From the NCBI RefSeq assembly GCF_963678635.1, contig NC_087066.1, forward strand, positions 17,233,275 through 17,297,274: a stretch of 64,000 bases of DNA, read 5' to 3'. The DNA is from Symsagittifera roscoffensis. Its lineage: Eukaryota > Xenacoelomorpha > Acoela > Convolutidae. Numbering within the stretch: position 1 is the stretch's first letter; the number at the start of each line of letters is the position of its first letter. Position numbers and translations under genes: made by a program. Below the pieces are notes generated by a model. The model saw only the letters and a program-made list of their open reading frames with translations. It searched no databases and had not been told where the DNA came from. Positions 22,736 to 33,304 of the stretch are shown here, piece by piece.

Positions 22736-24160
22736 TTCTTAGATGGGGGTGATGTAGTTTTTAGTGTTCTTAAAGGCAAATTTATTTATTTAGCGGCTCT
22801 TTAAAGGATGCTTGAGGCACCTAGAATGCTTCAACTGATTGATTTTTAAGCAGCACTATTTTGTTGCTTACTCTATACGTTAAAAAAAAGATCGGAATGG
22901 GCAATATTTATGCACCATAATTTGACGAAAAAATGAAAAAACGCAGTAGTTTTGCAAAGAACAGTAGTAGCGGAACAGTTTCCACCACAGATCATGACTA
23001 TTTTTTTAAAAAGTTTTTTAGAAACTGCTAGTTATAAACTCAAATAATTCTGAAGGAGAAAATAACTCCCAGCACGAGTATTTGACTCTCATCTGTAAAA
23101 ACGGAAAAAGCTATCAAAATGAAAGTTAAAATTAATTAATTTTGAGACTAATAGAGCTAACCATTTCCCGATATGGCCTTTTTTCACTATGTATACGTAA
23201 ATTTTCAGTTTATAAAATTTCGGAATAAAAAGTTTTAGATTGTTGTCACAAACTCTCCAAACAGAAATTGTATCGAAAAATCCTGCGTACAAAAACGCAA
23301 AAAAGCAAGCTTTTAATTTAAGTTTGTACTTTTTCAGTAGCTAAATATTAGCCATAACCGTAATGACACTTAAAAAATCAAATCAGTTAAACTCAGGCTC
23401 TGATTGGAAAGTTCTGTTGCTTCTAAAGATATGAGCCCGGAGGTTATTAACTGTAGATAAGGGCAAGAATTTGAATATCCCAGTAGAAATATTCAAAAGA
23501 AGGCCAGCATTTTTGAGATGCAATGATGAACTTTCTCAGATTTGACCCTCTCAAATGAAAGGTTTGTGGTTCGAGGTTCGAGCCTCTCCGTGATCTGTCC
23601 TGGTAACCTTAATAACCAAAACTCGAACAAATTGTATCCAGCTAATAAATAGGGAACACAGCATCGGTTTCTGTCAAGAGCTAGATAGCTCATGTGTCAA
23701 ACAAATCGTCCTAATTTAATCTGATGGAGCAGTTTTATGCAAAGGCGCCCTCCGCCTCAAAATTTCAACACACCGACCGTTCAAATAGACACTTTGTGGC
23801 CCTATTTTATGGCATCCATTTTTGTCAGACTGAACTGAAATTTTTTCAAACACAACAAAATACATTAGTTTTTTAGAGTGCGCGACAAGAAAATAAAACT
23901 TTCAGGCAAAACCACCCCAGATGTTTGCGTGCGATGGAAGGGCCCTTTTTTGCTCAAAACGTCGATTGCCGTGCTCAAAACTTTGTCTGCAGTGCAGAGT
24001 TTGTCTTTTTCATCTCGTTAAAGTGCAAAAAATTCGAAAATTTTTTCTGTGAGCTAAGTCGATGAAGCTTATTTGAAAGCGCTTTTAGAATTTCTATTCA
24101 AAATCTTAATTTTAAGCTATGGGGAAAATCTATTACAAGAAGAGCCAAGTGATAAGAATA
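22736..24160. other. No gene seen
   Basis: AT-rich. GTTCGAGGTTCGAGCC at about 23567-23583 looks like a tRNA B-box but no cloverleaf can be built around it. Confidence 0.45.
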
Positions 24161-24161
24161 A

Positions 24162-24473
24162 GGCAAGGTGAAAACTACTGAAGAAGATAAAAGATGAACC
24201 GAAATGGATTTCTGTTCAGAAAATTCCCGAAGACACTCAAAAATATAAGGAAATCAAAGCCAGGTTGGATATTTCACGTTTTTGTGGCAAAACGAAACAA
24301 TCAGAGACTACCCGTTCAACCTCAAATTGAAAAACAGTTACCAAGAAGTTATTGTGCGTTTTAATGAAAACTACCTTGATTTGGTTCTGCCTGGTGATAA
24401 AATAAGGGCATTTCATATACTTCCTAAGAACAAGTTGCTGCCAAATGATGTGTTTCAGTCTGTGATGCTGTAA
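24162..24473 (+). pseudogene. Exon-like coding island, unidentified, probably decayed
   Basis: An open frame ending at 24473 encodes LWQNETIRDYPFNLKLKNSY (about 24277-24336), VIVRFNENYLDLVLPGDKI and AFHILPKNKLLPNDVFQSVM. Its amino-acid mix and third-position pattern look like real coding sequence in an AT-rich setting. Just upstream, a different frame (24191-24262) encodes KDEPKWISVQKIPEDTQKYK, so the two halves need either a frameshift or a splice near 24262 (GCCAG). I do not recognise the family. No start codon is in frame with the longer half. It could be a pseudogene or an internal exon. Confidence 0.3.
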
Positions 24474-24479
24474 TTTGTG

Positions 24480-26468
24480 CATTTTTGGGAGACAGATGAT
24501 TTTAAAAACAAAAAATAAGTTGCTTAAATTTATTTGAACATAATATCTGGAAAATCATTTGGTTATTTGAGCATCGTGTTCTGTTGAGACATAGCTTACA
24601 CAATATGCTGGTGAGATAAATCCTAAATACTGCAACAAAAAGTGCAATCTGACCGTAGTTTGTATGCTAGGGAATAGGGATGTTTTGGTACCTGTAAAAA
24701 CTATGACGATTTTTAGGGTTTAAATGATTCTATCATAAGACGAAATTAAGACATTCGGTAGCCTCAACAATATAATAACCAAACAAATTCCGCTGCTATC
24801 TTTATCCTGCACAAAAACAATAGTTAGATAGTCAAATGTAGACTTCGCAATCAGCCCCGATGTTGATGTCGTAATTTGTTGAAATACATGTTCTTTTTTC
24901 TTGATTTAGAGCTCTCTTACCATATTTGGTAAGCAGAAAAGTCAATCAAATGAGTTCGTTTTGTTTGACGAGTAACTAAATTTGATCTACCCTAAATGAC
25001 AATTCTTGCCGTATAAATTTTTAAAAGCTGTTTTAGAGGTAATTATTATACGAGAGTAGTTTAAGTATTTTAAGATATAGTCCTAAGTAAATCACTTCGA
25101 TATTGGAAATCAATTACGCTTGAAACTACCTCTTTTTTGTGCTGGTTAGTCTTAAAAGTTTTTTCCGTTTGTTTTTATTCATTTTTTTTTTAGATAAGGT
25201 TTTTTAAGACAAACTAATCAAATAAAAATAGAGTCAAGATATTTACAGCTCAAATGAAACCATTTTTGCTGATTGTGAATGTGACGCAAGTGTAAAGCTG
25301 TAAAGGCAATTGAACCAATAGAAAAGGTGAAAGTTTAGCCTTTTTCTCAGAAGAGATTTTTATAGTGAATTTGTTCTAAAAATATGAACAGACAAAACCA
25401 AATGCTATCAATTTAAAAAATGGAAAAAAAAATATTTTGCTGTTTCATATCATACACCACAACAGCCATTTGATTTTGTACTGCAAGCAATCTCAAATCA
25501 TACACTCGAGCTTCAATAAACCTTAAACTCGTTTGGTGAGAAGGTTACAAAATTTAAAATGGAGAGAGAAATTGGCGGTCTGGAAGCCTCATAGAAAAAC
25601 TCAAATTTAAAGACCCGATCCTCAAATCAGCATTTGATCCAACAGACCAACAAAAATCTCAGATTGAGTGATTTTTGTGGTTTTGTACCAATTTTTATGC
25701 CAGTGCTTAGGTAGATAAGACACCTCTCACTAAGGGCATTTTTTCTCTTTGGAAAACCGTATATTTGACGATGAAAAAAAACGAGCAGTTCCCAGCTTTG
25801 GCAGGTCAGGGAAAACTTGTTGGCAATTTTTTTTGAACATTAGGCCGAATTTTTCTTGCTATACCCCTTAAAGATGTTTTCATTCACTTTACAAGTCAAA
25901 CTCAAAATAATTGGAATTACTTCTTGTCTGTTTATGAAACCAAAGAAAAAAGAAAAATGATAAGAAAATCGGTTATAAAAATGCAATTAAAAATGAAATT
26001 TCAAATAACTTACACATTTTTGCATAAAAATCTTCTAATTGTTTCATATAAAAATCTACAGATGCCGCAAAGATTTTATCTCAATGACAAAAACAGCGCA
26101 ATTAAATTAATTCATTAGTGAAAGACTCGTTTAATACTTTCTATGCGACAAAAAAGAGCACAAAATTTTTTCGAGTTCGTCAACAGCGTGAAGCTAACAT
26201 AAAACAAGGATAATGCTGACAAAAACAATATGCCAGCAGAAAAATTACCAAATTTTTTTCTTAACATTGGATCCAATTCAGCTGAAAATTGAAACAAGAG
26301 AGCCACTTAAAAAATAAAGTTTGGTAAGAAAAACAGGCTATCTTTCTAAGGTGACAAAAAAAATTATGGAAATAAGTAACCTAACCCAGCAGTTTGTTCA
26401 ACTTAAGATGTTTTGTTCCATCAAATACTTAAACATTAAAATTGCGCGATGAGTCGGAAAGAAACTAA
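24480..26468. other. No clear gene
   Basis: AT-rich sequence with lysine-rich frames typical of A-rich DNA. A weakly coding-like patch (25545-25670, with AAATGGAGAGAGAAATTGGCG) is interrupted by stops and cannot be assigned. Confidence 0.4.
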
Positions 26469-26657
26469 GATCGGGTTTTCAACAACAAAGAAGCATGGAT
26501 GAAAGCCATGTATAATCTTCAGCCACGACATAACGAAAAAGTTTTTAATCAGCCTGATGAAGTTCAAAGCATGCATCAAATTTTGATGGAAATTGTTGAG
26601 AACAAAAAATGTCTGATAATTAGGCGTTCAAATTCATCGCAATTTGAAATTCATTGA
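26469..26657 (+). pseudogene. Short exon-like island, unidentified
   Basis: A 62-codon frame opens right after a stop codon at 26466 and a possible CTAAG acceptor. It reads DRVFNNKEAWMKAMYNLQP, then EKVFNQPDEVQSMHQILMEI, and ends in a TGA. The balanced composition (W, M, Q, D, E) stands out from the K/N/F/I translations around it. It has no upstream in-frame start and no recognised family. It may be the last exon of a gene or a gene fragment. Confidence 0.25.
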
Positions 26658-27242
26658 ATTTGTTTGAAATAAGGCAAAGTGTGCGCCAAATTCATCTTTT
26701 GTTTTTACTAAACCATAGGCATAACTCATAATGGATTGTTTATGTACGCCTGTACCTCAAAAACAATCTAGATATACTGCTGAAGAAACACATTTTTTTT
26801 GAAATTTATCATTAAGAAAAAAGCTCGAAAAAAAAACGACCGAAGAGGCAAAAAATAGAACTCTTTCGATTTACGAACTTCATACATGCAAAATATCAAA
26901 AAACTAACAAAATTATAAGTAAGAACAAACAAAAACACAAGTGAATAATTACTTAACATCAAAAAAAATAAGTAAGCCTTTATTTAATGTCACGCGGGTA
27001 AAAAAATTATAAACAAGGTCTGTGATGTAATAACTAAACAGAAAAAATAAGTGCGCGAGTTAGCCTTTTTTTTCCTTGAGATTGTCAAGCTGGAGTCTGA
27101 AATTTTGTTAAGATTATACAATATCCTTCAAAAACATTAGACAGTCTTGCTGTTATTCTTATAGACTTATTCCTGCACGATAGTGAACTCTGGGCAAATG
27201 TTCTTTGGTAAAACTTGTTGACTTTTTTCGACGTGTAACAAT
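26658..27242. other. No gene; retrotransposon target flank
   Basis: AT-rich flank of the LTR element. Removing the element and one CAATG would restore GTAACAATCAATGAAACAAA as the pre-insertion site. Confidence 0.6.
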
Positions 27243-27247
27243 CAATG

Positions 27248-27461
27248 TGTTGTGATTTACATCATGTTTTGCAATTACTGCAAAACATATTAGTTTATTT
27301 AACTGGTCACTTTATTATGACCTTCATTGGTCATTCTCTCCGGCGGAGAGAATGATCTCTCATTGTTTTAATGTTTTAACTTACCCACTAATTCATCTTA
27401 ATTCCATATTCTTTTTATAGTTTTAACTTAGAATTAGCTACAACAAAGTAACATTTTATCA
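27248..27461 (+). repeat. 5' LTR
   Basis: The 214-bp terminal repeat runs TGTTGTGATT to TTTTATCA. It contains a near-perfect 12-bp dyad with a one-base centre (TCATTCTCTCCG g CGGAGAGAATGA, 27331-27355) and a 10-bp dyad with a 5-base loop (ATGTTTTGCA...TGCAAAACAT, 27264-27288), so its RNA could fold strongly. Its last base is the A of the Gag-Pol ATG. No clear TATA box or AATAAA is seen. Confidence 0.97.
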
Positions 27462-30400
27462 TGGCGCAGTCAACTAACGAATCTAACGTGAGAGGAATAC
27501 CTCCTTTTTGGCAAAACCATACGGTAGACCCTCCCATTCCATGGGAAGACTGGAGCGATCTGTTTCAATTAGCTATCATTGCTAAGGAAAACATTGACAT
27601 AGAAAATCTATTCAATCCGTCGGAGAGACAACACCCATTACCTCCAAATTTGGAAAACCCGACAGACGGTGAAACAGATGCCCAAAGACGCTCCAGATTA
27701 GAAAGAAACACTCAAGAGCAAAGACGGTATGACGAAGAAGAAACTGCTTCGATAAAAACTGAAACCAAGAAATTCAACGGAATGCGAATAGAAGAAGCAG
27801 ACAAGAAATTACGTTCGGTCTTATATCTGGCACTGGGTAATGAAGGAAAAAGGATCTTTGGACAAAAATTTACCAAGGTGAAAGTTCTGCAAATTTCTTT
27901 TAAGGAATTCTGGGAGTTCTTAGCGATTGCATTCGTAAGAAAAACAAATGTCACATTTGAACGACATAAACTATTAAATAGAAAGCAACGAGAAAGAGAA
28001 TCCCTTGAACAATTTTGGGGTGCCTTAGCCGAAATGGCCAAAAAGTGCGACATATCCGCAGGAGAAGAAGAGTGGATAAGAGACATTTTCATAAATAATA
28101 TGAAAAACTACGACATTCAAAGGAAATTGTTAACAGAAACCCTCCCTCCACGCGAAGCACTAAATGTTGCACTCATAGATGAAAAAGGAATTTTAAACCA
28201 CCTGAAATTAACAAATAATTTTAAATCCAACGGATCATCCGTACACAGACCAAGTAACCACTTTAACGTCAAAAGAGAACCAACCCTTAACATCGAAAAG
28301 AGTAACAACTGTATGAAGTGCGGCGGTGTATTCTCGAAAGGTCATTTAGCAGTTTGCCCAGCAAAGGACACGACTTGTACTTCTTGTAAATTCAAAGGAC
28401 ATTTCACTAGACTTTGTAAATCTCGTCGCAAAAATGTAAACATTGTAAATACCCAAATTGTAGATAACACAGATTTTAATCCGTCGGATATTCCGGATGT
28501 AAATACTGACCTCATCGATAGAGAATGTTGTGGTGTAATAAACGCATGGTCAGAATCTGGACAAAGTGAAAATGACGATTATTCTGTACTAAATGTAACT
28601 ACGATTTTCGATAACGATGGAAAAGAATTAAAGAAATTATTGAACATTGGACTCGGAAAAGAAAACCAAGTAATTTTAAACATTCAAGTGGATACAGCAA
28701 GCCCGGTGAGCTTCCTTAAGAAAAACGTACTTCACGAATTAAAGTTACGAGACCCTTACTTGAAAATCTATCCAGTGGATAAATCAACTAGAGACCTATA
28801 CTGTGGATTCACAGATAATGCCATAAACATTACTGGAAAGGTGAAGCTTCCGATATTTTCAAACGGCTGGTCAGACAACGATTGTCAATTCTTCTTAACC
28901 GAGGGACACGAGAGAAATATCCTAGGGAATGACAACCTTCCAAAAGTGGGGATAGAAGTCTCTCAGAAACACTTTCCACATTTCCAGACTAACAAACAGT
29001 GTAAGTCAATAAATTTCATCTCTCAATCAAACCAGGATAAGGAAATTTTAAATATAACAAAATCTTTCAAAAATTTATTCCTTCGGATTGGAAAAATAAA
29101 GAATCAAATGAAAATCACCCATTTTCACGAACCCTTAAAACCAATCCAACTAAAGGGAAGACGAGTTCCCCTTCATTTACTGGACGCGGTAAAGTCTGAA
29201 TTAAATAGACTAAAGGCGGAAGGACATATCAAAAAACTAGAAAACTGCGACGAAGACAGATTTATTAGTCCAATAGTCATTACTTGTAAAAAAGATAAAT
29301 CCATCAAATTAGCCTTAGACTCCAAGTTCATAAACAAACAGATTTACAAGAACAAATATCAAATGCCAAACATCCACGAACTGGTAGACAATGTCGCGGC
29401 ACAAATTACTAATGATTCCGTTGGAGAAGTGTGGTTTACAAACTTAGACCTGAAAAACGCGTACAGTCAATTAGCATTAGATAAATTCACTAGTAACCAA
29501 TGTAACTTCAGTATCGTGGTTGGCGACATTACGGGTACTTACCAATTTTTAACTGGTTTTTACGGCTTAGGGGATATGCCTAACGAATTTCAAAGAGTAA
29601 TGGACTCTACATTAGGTTCAATCCCATTTACCAATTGTTATTTGGATGACATTTTAATCGCTTCCAAAGGATCCTTCTTAGAGCACAAGAATATCGTGTT
29701 AAAAATTTTATCAACTCTCGACGAATATAATTTCGCGGTGAAATGGTCAAAATGCAAATTCTTTCAAAAAGAAATAGAATGGTTGGGATTCAAAATCTCT
29801 AAATCTGGTATTACCCCATTATTCGACAAATCGAAAGCCATAAAAGACTTACCTATTCCGAAGAATTTGAAAGAACTACGTTCGTTTTTTGGTTCTACAA
29901 ACCAATACATAAAATTTGTCCCAAACTTAGCATCCTTAGGAAGTCCACTTCGACCACTTTTAAATAAGAAATCATTATTCCAATGGAACGACGACCATAC
30001 AAAAGCGTTTGAAAAAATTAAAGAGGAAATCGTAAACCTAACAGAGAATACCCATTTCGACGTGAAACGTAAAACTAGAGTAAAAACAGACGCTTCTCAT
30101 AACGGACTTGGGGCCTCGCTCGAACAACTCCACGGGAACGATTGGAAAACAACCTCATTCGCTTCGCGCTTTTTAAACCCTCACGAGTCTAAATATTCTA
30201 CGAACGAGCTCGAACTTCAAGGGGTTGTATGGGCCGTCGAACATTATAAGAACTATATTTACGGATCAGATTTCGAAGTAATTACCGACCATAAAGCTTT
30301 ATTATCCGCGTTATCACCAAATCACGGGAATAAAACCTACCACAGTAGATTAACAAGATGGGTAGACAGATTATTACCTTTTAATTTCTCTATCAAACAC

Positions 30401-33304
30401 ATTGCAGGAAAAGACATGGGTTTTACTGATCTTATTTCAAGAATCCCATCAGGAAATGCCCTTCCAATATCACACTACGACGAAGAATTCGTAGTAGCAA
30501 ACATTAATAAGATTAATAAATCATTAAATCCGCCGGAGAAACTAAGAACTACCTGCTCAGCCATTGGTTTTAATCTGGAAAATTCCGATTATGCTTTATT
30601 ACGTAATTACCTAATAGCAGCAGTGTTAAAACTCATTAATTCGTCTTTTCCAATTTGCTCATTTAATCACAAAAGAACAGAATTTTGTACTTCAAATTGC
30701 ATTCCAACGGATTATTCGAATACAAATACTCTAATTATTTCAATTTCTAATTCCGCATTTCTTTATTTTTTAATCTCTAATTGTAGTTTAATTAATTCAC
30801 CTGTAGATAAAAAAATTGTAGATACTGTTAATATGAATAATAAGAATATTGTAATTAATCCCACTACTTCCGGTATTTCCGTAGATTTAGACTTTCAACT
30901 TTTATCAGACCACGCTAATCTCGTTAAAAAATACCGTGAAAACTTGAAGTTGCCGGATCGACCCTTGGATTTAAATATTTTATTTAATGCCAAGTTAGTA
31001 GCTCTCTTGACAGAAGATGATCCCATGTTAAGCCCAATTGTTAAAGCACTTCAAAATAAGGTGGAGAAGATTAATGCAAATTCTCCGTATTTCAAACATT
31101 TTACCCGAGACCTGCATGAATCCGACGGATTACTTTATATGGACGGTAAACTTGTTATCCCATTTACTCTACGAAACGCAATGATGAAGACCTTACACGA
31201 AACTCACCCGGGTCAATTTGGAATGAAATACTTGGCTCAATACATCTGGTGGCCTCATATTAACAGGCAAATCTACTTCCACGGAAAAAATTGTTCAGAA
31301 TGTACATCGGCGGGTAAGAATTTGAAAACTGTCATTCCTAAGTCACAAATTAGTGAACTTCCTCCACTATCGGAACCGAACGAAGAACTAAATTTAGATT
31401 TCGCGGGTCCTTTGGATTCTTACTGGGGGTCAAAGAAATACATTTTACTCTGTATTGACAGATTTTCTAAATTCCCGTCGGCAAAAATTACATCGTCCAC
31501 TTCTTCAAAAACAGTCATAGAATTTTTACAAGAATACATATTCTTACACGGGATACCTTATTCTATAAGGGTAGATCACGCTACTTGCTTCACTTGTCAA
31601 GACTTCAAATCATTCTGCGATTCCAACAACATCAAAATAATCTTTTGTACAGTAGGCGACCACCGTTCCAACGGATTGGTCGAAAAATTAGTACACACCG
31701 TGAAAATTAAACTACTGGCTATTTCAAAAGAACATGATAAAAGCACTCTACAGAATGCCGTTTCAAAAATCATCTGGAATTTACGTTCTTCTTATCAATC
31801 AAAAATTAAATGTTCACCCTTCGAGATACACTATAACACAAAACCAAATACCATTTGGAAACAATTAGCATCCGGTAAACCCTCCTTTGGAATTTTAGAC
31901 AAAGGGAAATCAATACTGTCTAAGGAACGAGCTAAGGATTGGAATGCAGATGACAGACTAGAGGACGGCTACAAGGACGACTTGATAGCCAAGAAAAACC
32001 AGAACCCGACCGAAAAAGGCTATGACACGGACTATGCTTCTTCCTCGAAAATCACCGCCAATAGACTACCAATCAAAAGTCCATTCAAAGGTAAAATCCT
32101 TCGGAAATCCAACGGCAATATAAATCGAGACTGTTTCTATAAGGAACTAAATAAAAGAATTATAAATTCTTCTACTTCGACTGTAAAGTTATCCGAAGGA
32201 AAAATAATTCGAAAATCCGATATTGCGATTCCGATTTATACCTCAAACAAAATCAGACCTTTTAAAGGAAACATTTCATTCCCGTATTTTCCTAATGCTA
32301 ATGTTGAAGTAGGTCAGAAACAGAAAGGACCATCACGGAAACCAAGATCAAGAAAGCCAACCAGAAGAACGGCAAGACAGTTGAACCCGACCACTTCAGA
32401 CAAACTAACTAGGACATACGTATCAGGGTCTTCACACAAACATACCAGAAGACAAACACATCACGCAAAGAAGTCTACAACACCCCCAGGTTACTTCGCT
32501 TCGGATGAATCCATGATAATTCCTTCGGATATTTCGGACACTAGCGAATGGGAATGGATAGCGGGCGGTTTTCCTTGTAGAGACGTAGCCAGGGAACGCT
32601 TTATTTCAGACCTAAATACACCTCATGTCTCAATCAAAAATAATCATAATTCCGCTATAACACGTCCCGAAATAAAATCTGAGGTTTTAGAAAACTACAT
32701 CGACCCTAACAGCGAACAACCTAGAGAACAACCTTACGAGTGTCCAATAAGCATAATACCCGCCGGCAGAACACTTAGTACAGAGGAACAGAAAACGGTG
32801 ACCCAGGGAGGGGACAACGACAATTCGGAGCATCAAAACGGACAAGATGAGTGTAATCCAACGGACAACAACTCGGTTACAGACTTCCCAGTCTACGAGA
32901 TTAACGACTCATCCGACGAGTGCACTGTACTTACCGATCCTACTACTAAATCCGGTAAAATTACCCCTACCATCCGTCGTTCTGGTAGAAATGTAGGCCC
33001 ACCAAAATTTTGTGGCAAACGTTATTTTATTGACGCAGTAGATAACATACAAGAAACATCCGGTTCGGCGACCGATCCAATCGTGATTGAAATTAAAGAA
33101 CCACATACGTCAGACAATAAGACGACTCCGGCGGAGCTAATCGTTCTTGACTCAAGTTCATCATCTTCGAACCAAATATCAACCTCATCAACTGACGAAT
33201 CACTAAGGATGGAACTGGAAAATTTTGGGGATCATTCTGATCTAGATAGTGAACTTTTCAACAAGGAACTCGAAAACTTTTTAAACGATTATAAATCTTT
33301 GTAA
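27461..33304 (+). CDS. Gag-Pol polyprotein, single frame, 1947 aa
   Basis: This polyprotein builds the particle and copies and integrates the element. Gag occupies about residues 1-330, with two zinc knuckles: a variant C284-x2-C287-x7-H295-x3-C299 and a canonical C306-x2-C309-x4-H314-x4-C319. The protease motif is DTAS at 411-414. Reverse transcriptase has D663 (LDL) and YLDD at 727-730. RNase H has D877, E916 and D943. Integrase has H1246/H1249 and C1278/C1281 for zinc, and the catalytic triad D1313, D1372, E1408 with the expected 35-residue second spacing. A long tail (about 1500-1947) follows: a basic Arg/Lys-rich part (1621-1672) and an acidic serine-rich end. No chromodomain was recognised. 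The start ATG overlaps LTR and primer site; the next in-frame Met is near residue 107. All key residues are intact. Confidence 0.95.
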   Translation: MAQSTNESNVRGIPPFWQNHTVDPPIPWEDWSDLFQLAIIAKENIDIENLFNPSERQHPLPPNLENPTDGETDAQRRSRLERNTQEQRRYDEEETASIKTETKKFNGMRIEEADKKLRSVLYLALGNEGKRIFGQKFTKVKVLQISFKEFWEFLAIAFVRKTNVTFERHKLLNRKQRERESLEQFWGALAEMAKKCDISAGEEEWIRDIFINNMKNYDIQRKLLTETLPPREALNVALIDEKGILNHLKLTNNFKSNGSSVHRPSNHFNVKREPTLNIEKSNNCMKCGGVFSKGHLAVCPAKDTTCTSCKFKGHFTRLCKSRRKNVNIVNTQIVDNTDFNPSDIPDVNTDLIDRECCGVINAWSESGQSENDDYSVLNVTTIFDNDGKELKKLLNIGLGKENQVILNIQVDTASPVSFLKKNVLHELKLRDPYLKIYPVDKSTRDLYCGFTDNAINITGKVKLPIFSNGWSDNDCQFFLTEGHERNILGNDNLPKVGIEVSQKHFPHFQTNKQCKSINFISQSNQDKEILNITKSFKNLFLRIGKIKNQMKITHFHEPLKPIQLKGRRVPLHLLDAVKSELNRLKAEGHIKKLENCDEDRFISPIVITCKKDKSIKLALDSKFINKQIYKNKYQMPNIHELVDNVAAQITNDSVGEVWFTNLDLKNAYSQLALDKFTSNQCNFSIVVGDITGTYQFLTGFYGLGDMPNEFQRVMDSTLGSIPFTNCYLDDILIASKGSFLEHKNIVLKILSTLDEYNFAVKWSKCKFFQKEIEWLGFKISKSGITPLFDKSKAIKDLPIPKNLKELRSFFGSTNQYIKFVPNLASLGSPLRPLLNKKSLFQWNDDHTKAFEKIKEEIVNLTENTHFDVKRKTRVKTDASHNGLGASLEQLHGNDWKTTSFASRFLNPHESKYSTNELELQGVVWAVEHYKNYIYGSDFEVITDHKALLSALSPNHGNKTYHSRLTRWVDRLLPFNFSIKHIAGKDMGFTDLISRIPSGNALPISHYDEEFVVANINKINKSLNPPEKLRTTCSAIGFNLENSDYALLRNYLIAAVLKLINSSFPICSFNHKRTEFCTSNCIPTDYSNTNTLIISISNSAFLYFLISNCSLINSPVDKKIVDTVNMNNKNIVINPTTSGISVDLDFQLLSDHANLVKKYRENLKLPDRPLDLNILFNAKLVALLTEDDPMLSPIVKALQNKVEKINANSPYFKHFTRDLHESDGLLYMDGKLVIPFTLRNAMMKTLHETHPGQFGMKYLAQYIWWPHINRQIYFHGKNCSECTSAGKNLKTVIPKSQISELPPLSEPNEELNLDFAGPLDSYWGSKKYILLCIDRFSKFPSAKITSSTSSKTVIEFLQEYIFLHGIPYSIRVDHATCFTCQDFKSFCDSNNIKIIFCTVGDHRSNGLVEKLVHTVKIKLLAISKEHDKSTLQNAVSKIIWNLRSSYQSKIKCSPFEIHYNTKPNTIWKQLASGKPSFGILDKGKSILSKERAKDWNADDRLEDGYKDDLIAKKNQNPTEKGYDTDYASSSKITANRLPIKSPFKGKILRKSNGNINRDCFYKELNKRIINSSTSTVKLSEGKIIRKSDIAIPIYTSNKIRPFKGNISFPYFPNANVEVGQKQKGPSRKPRSRKPTRRTARQLNPTTSDKLTRTYVSGSSHKHTRRQTHHAKKSTTPPGYFASDESMIIPSDISDTSEWEWIAGGFPCRDVARERFISDLNTPHVSIKNNHNSAITRPEIKSEVLENYIDPNSEQPREQPYECPISIIPAGRTLSTEEQKTVTQGGDNDNSEHQNGQDECNPTDNNSVTDFPVYEINDSSDECTVLTDPTTKSGKITPTIRRSGRNVGPPKFCGKRYFIDAVDNIQETSGSATDPIVIEIKEPHTSDNKTTPAELIVLDSSSSSSNQISTSSTDESLRMELENFGDHSDLDSELFNKELENFLNDYKSL
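27462..27480 (+). promoter_or_regulatory. Primer binding site (TGGCGCAGTC...)
   Basis: TGG, complementary to the CCA end of a tRNA, follows the LTR without a gap, and the first ten bases TGGCGCAGTC match the type used by several insect gypsy elements primed by serine tRNA (recalled, not searched). The site overlaps the start of the Gag-Pol reading frame. Confidence 0.7.

Noticed and set aside
23560-23600. B-box-like GGTTCGAGGTTCGAGCC
   Set aside because: No A-box or cloverleaf at the right distance.
27712-28308. Antisense open frames within gag (126 and 63 codons)
   Set aside because: Shadows of the sense Gag-Pol frame; no independent features.
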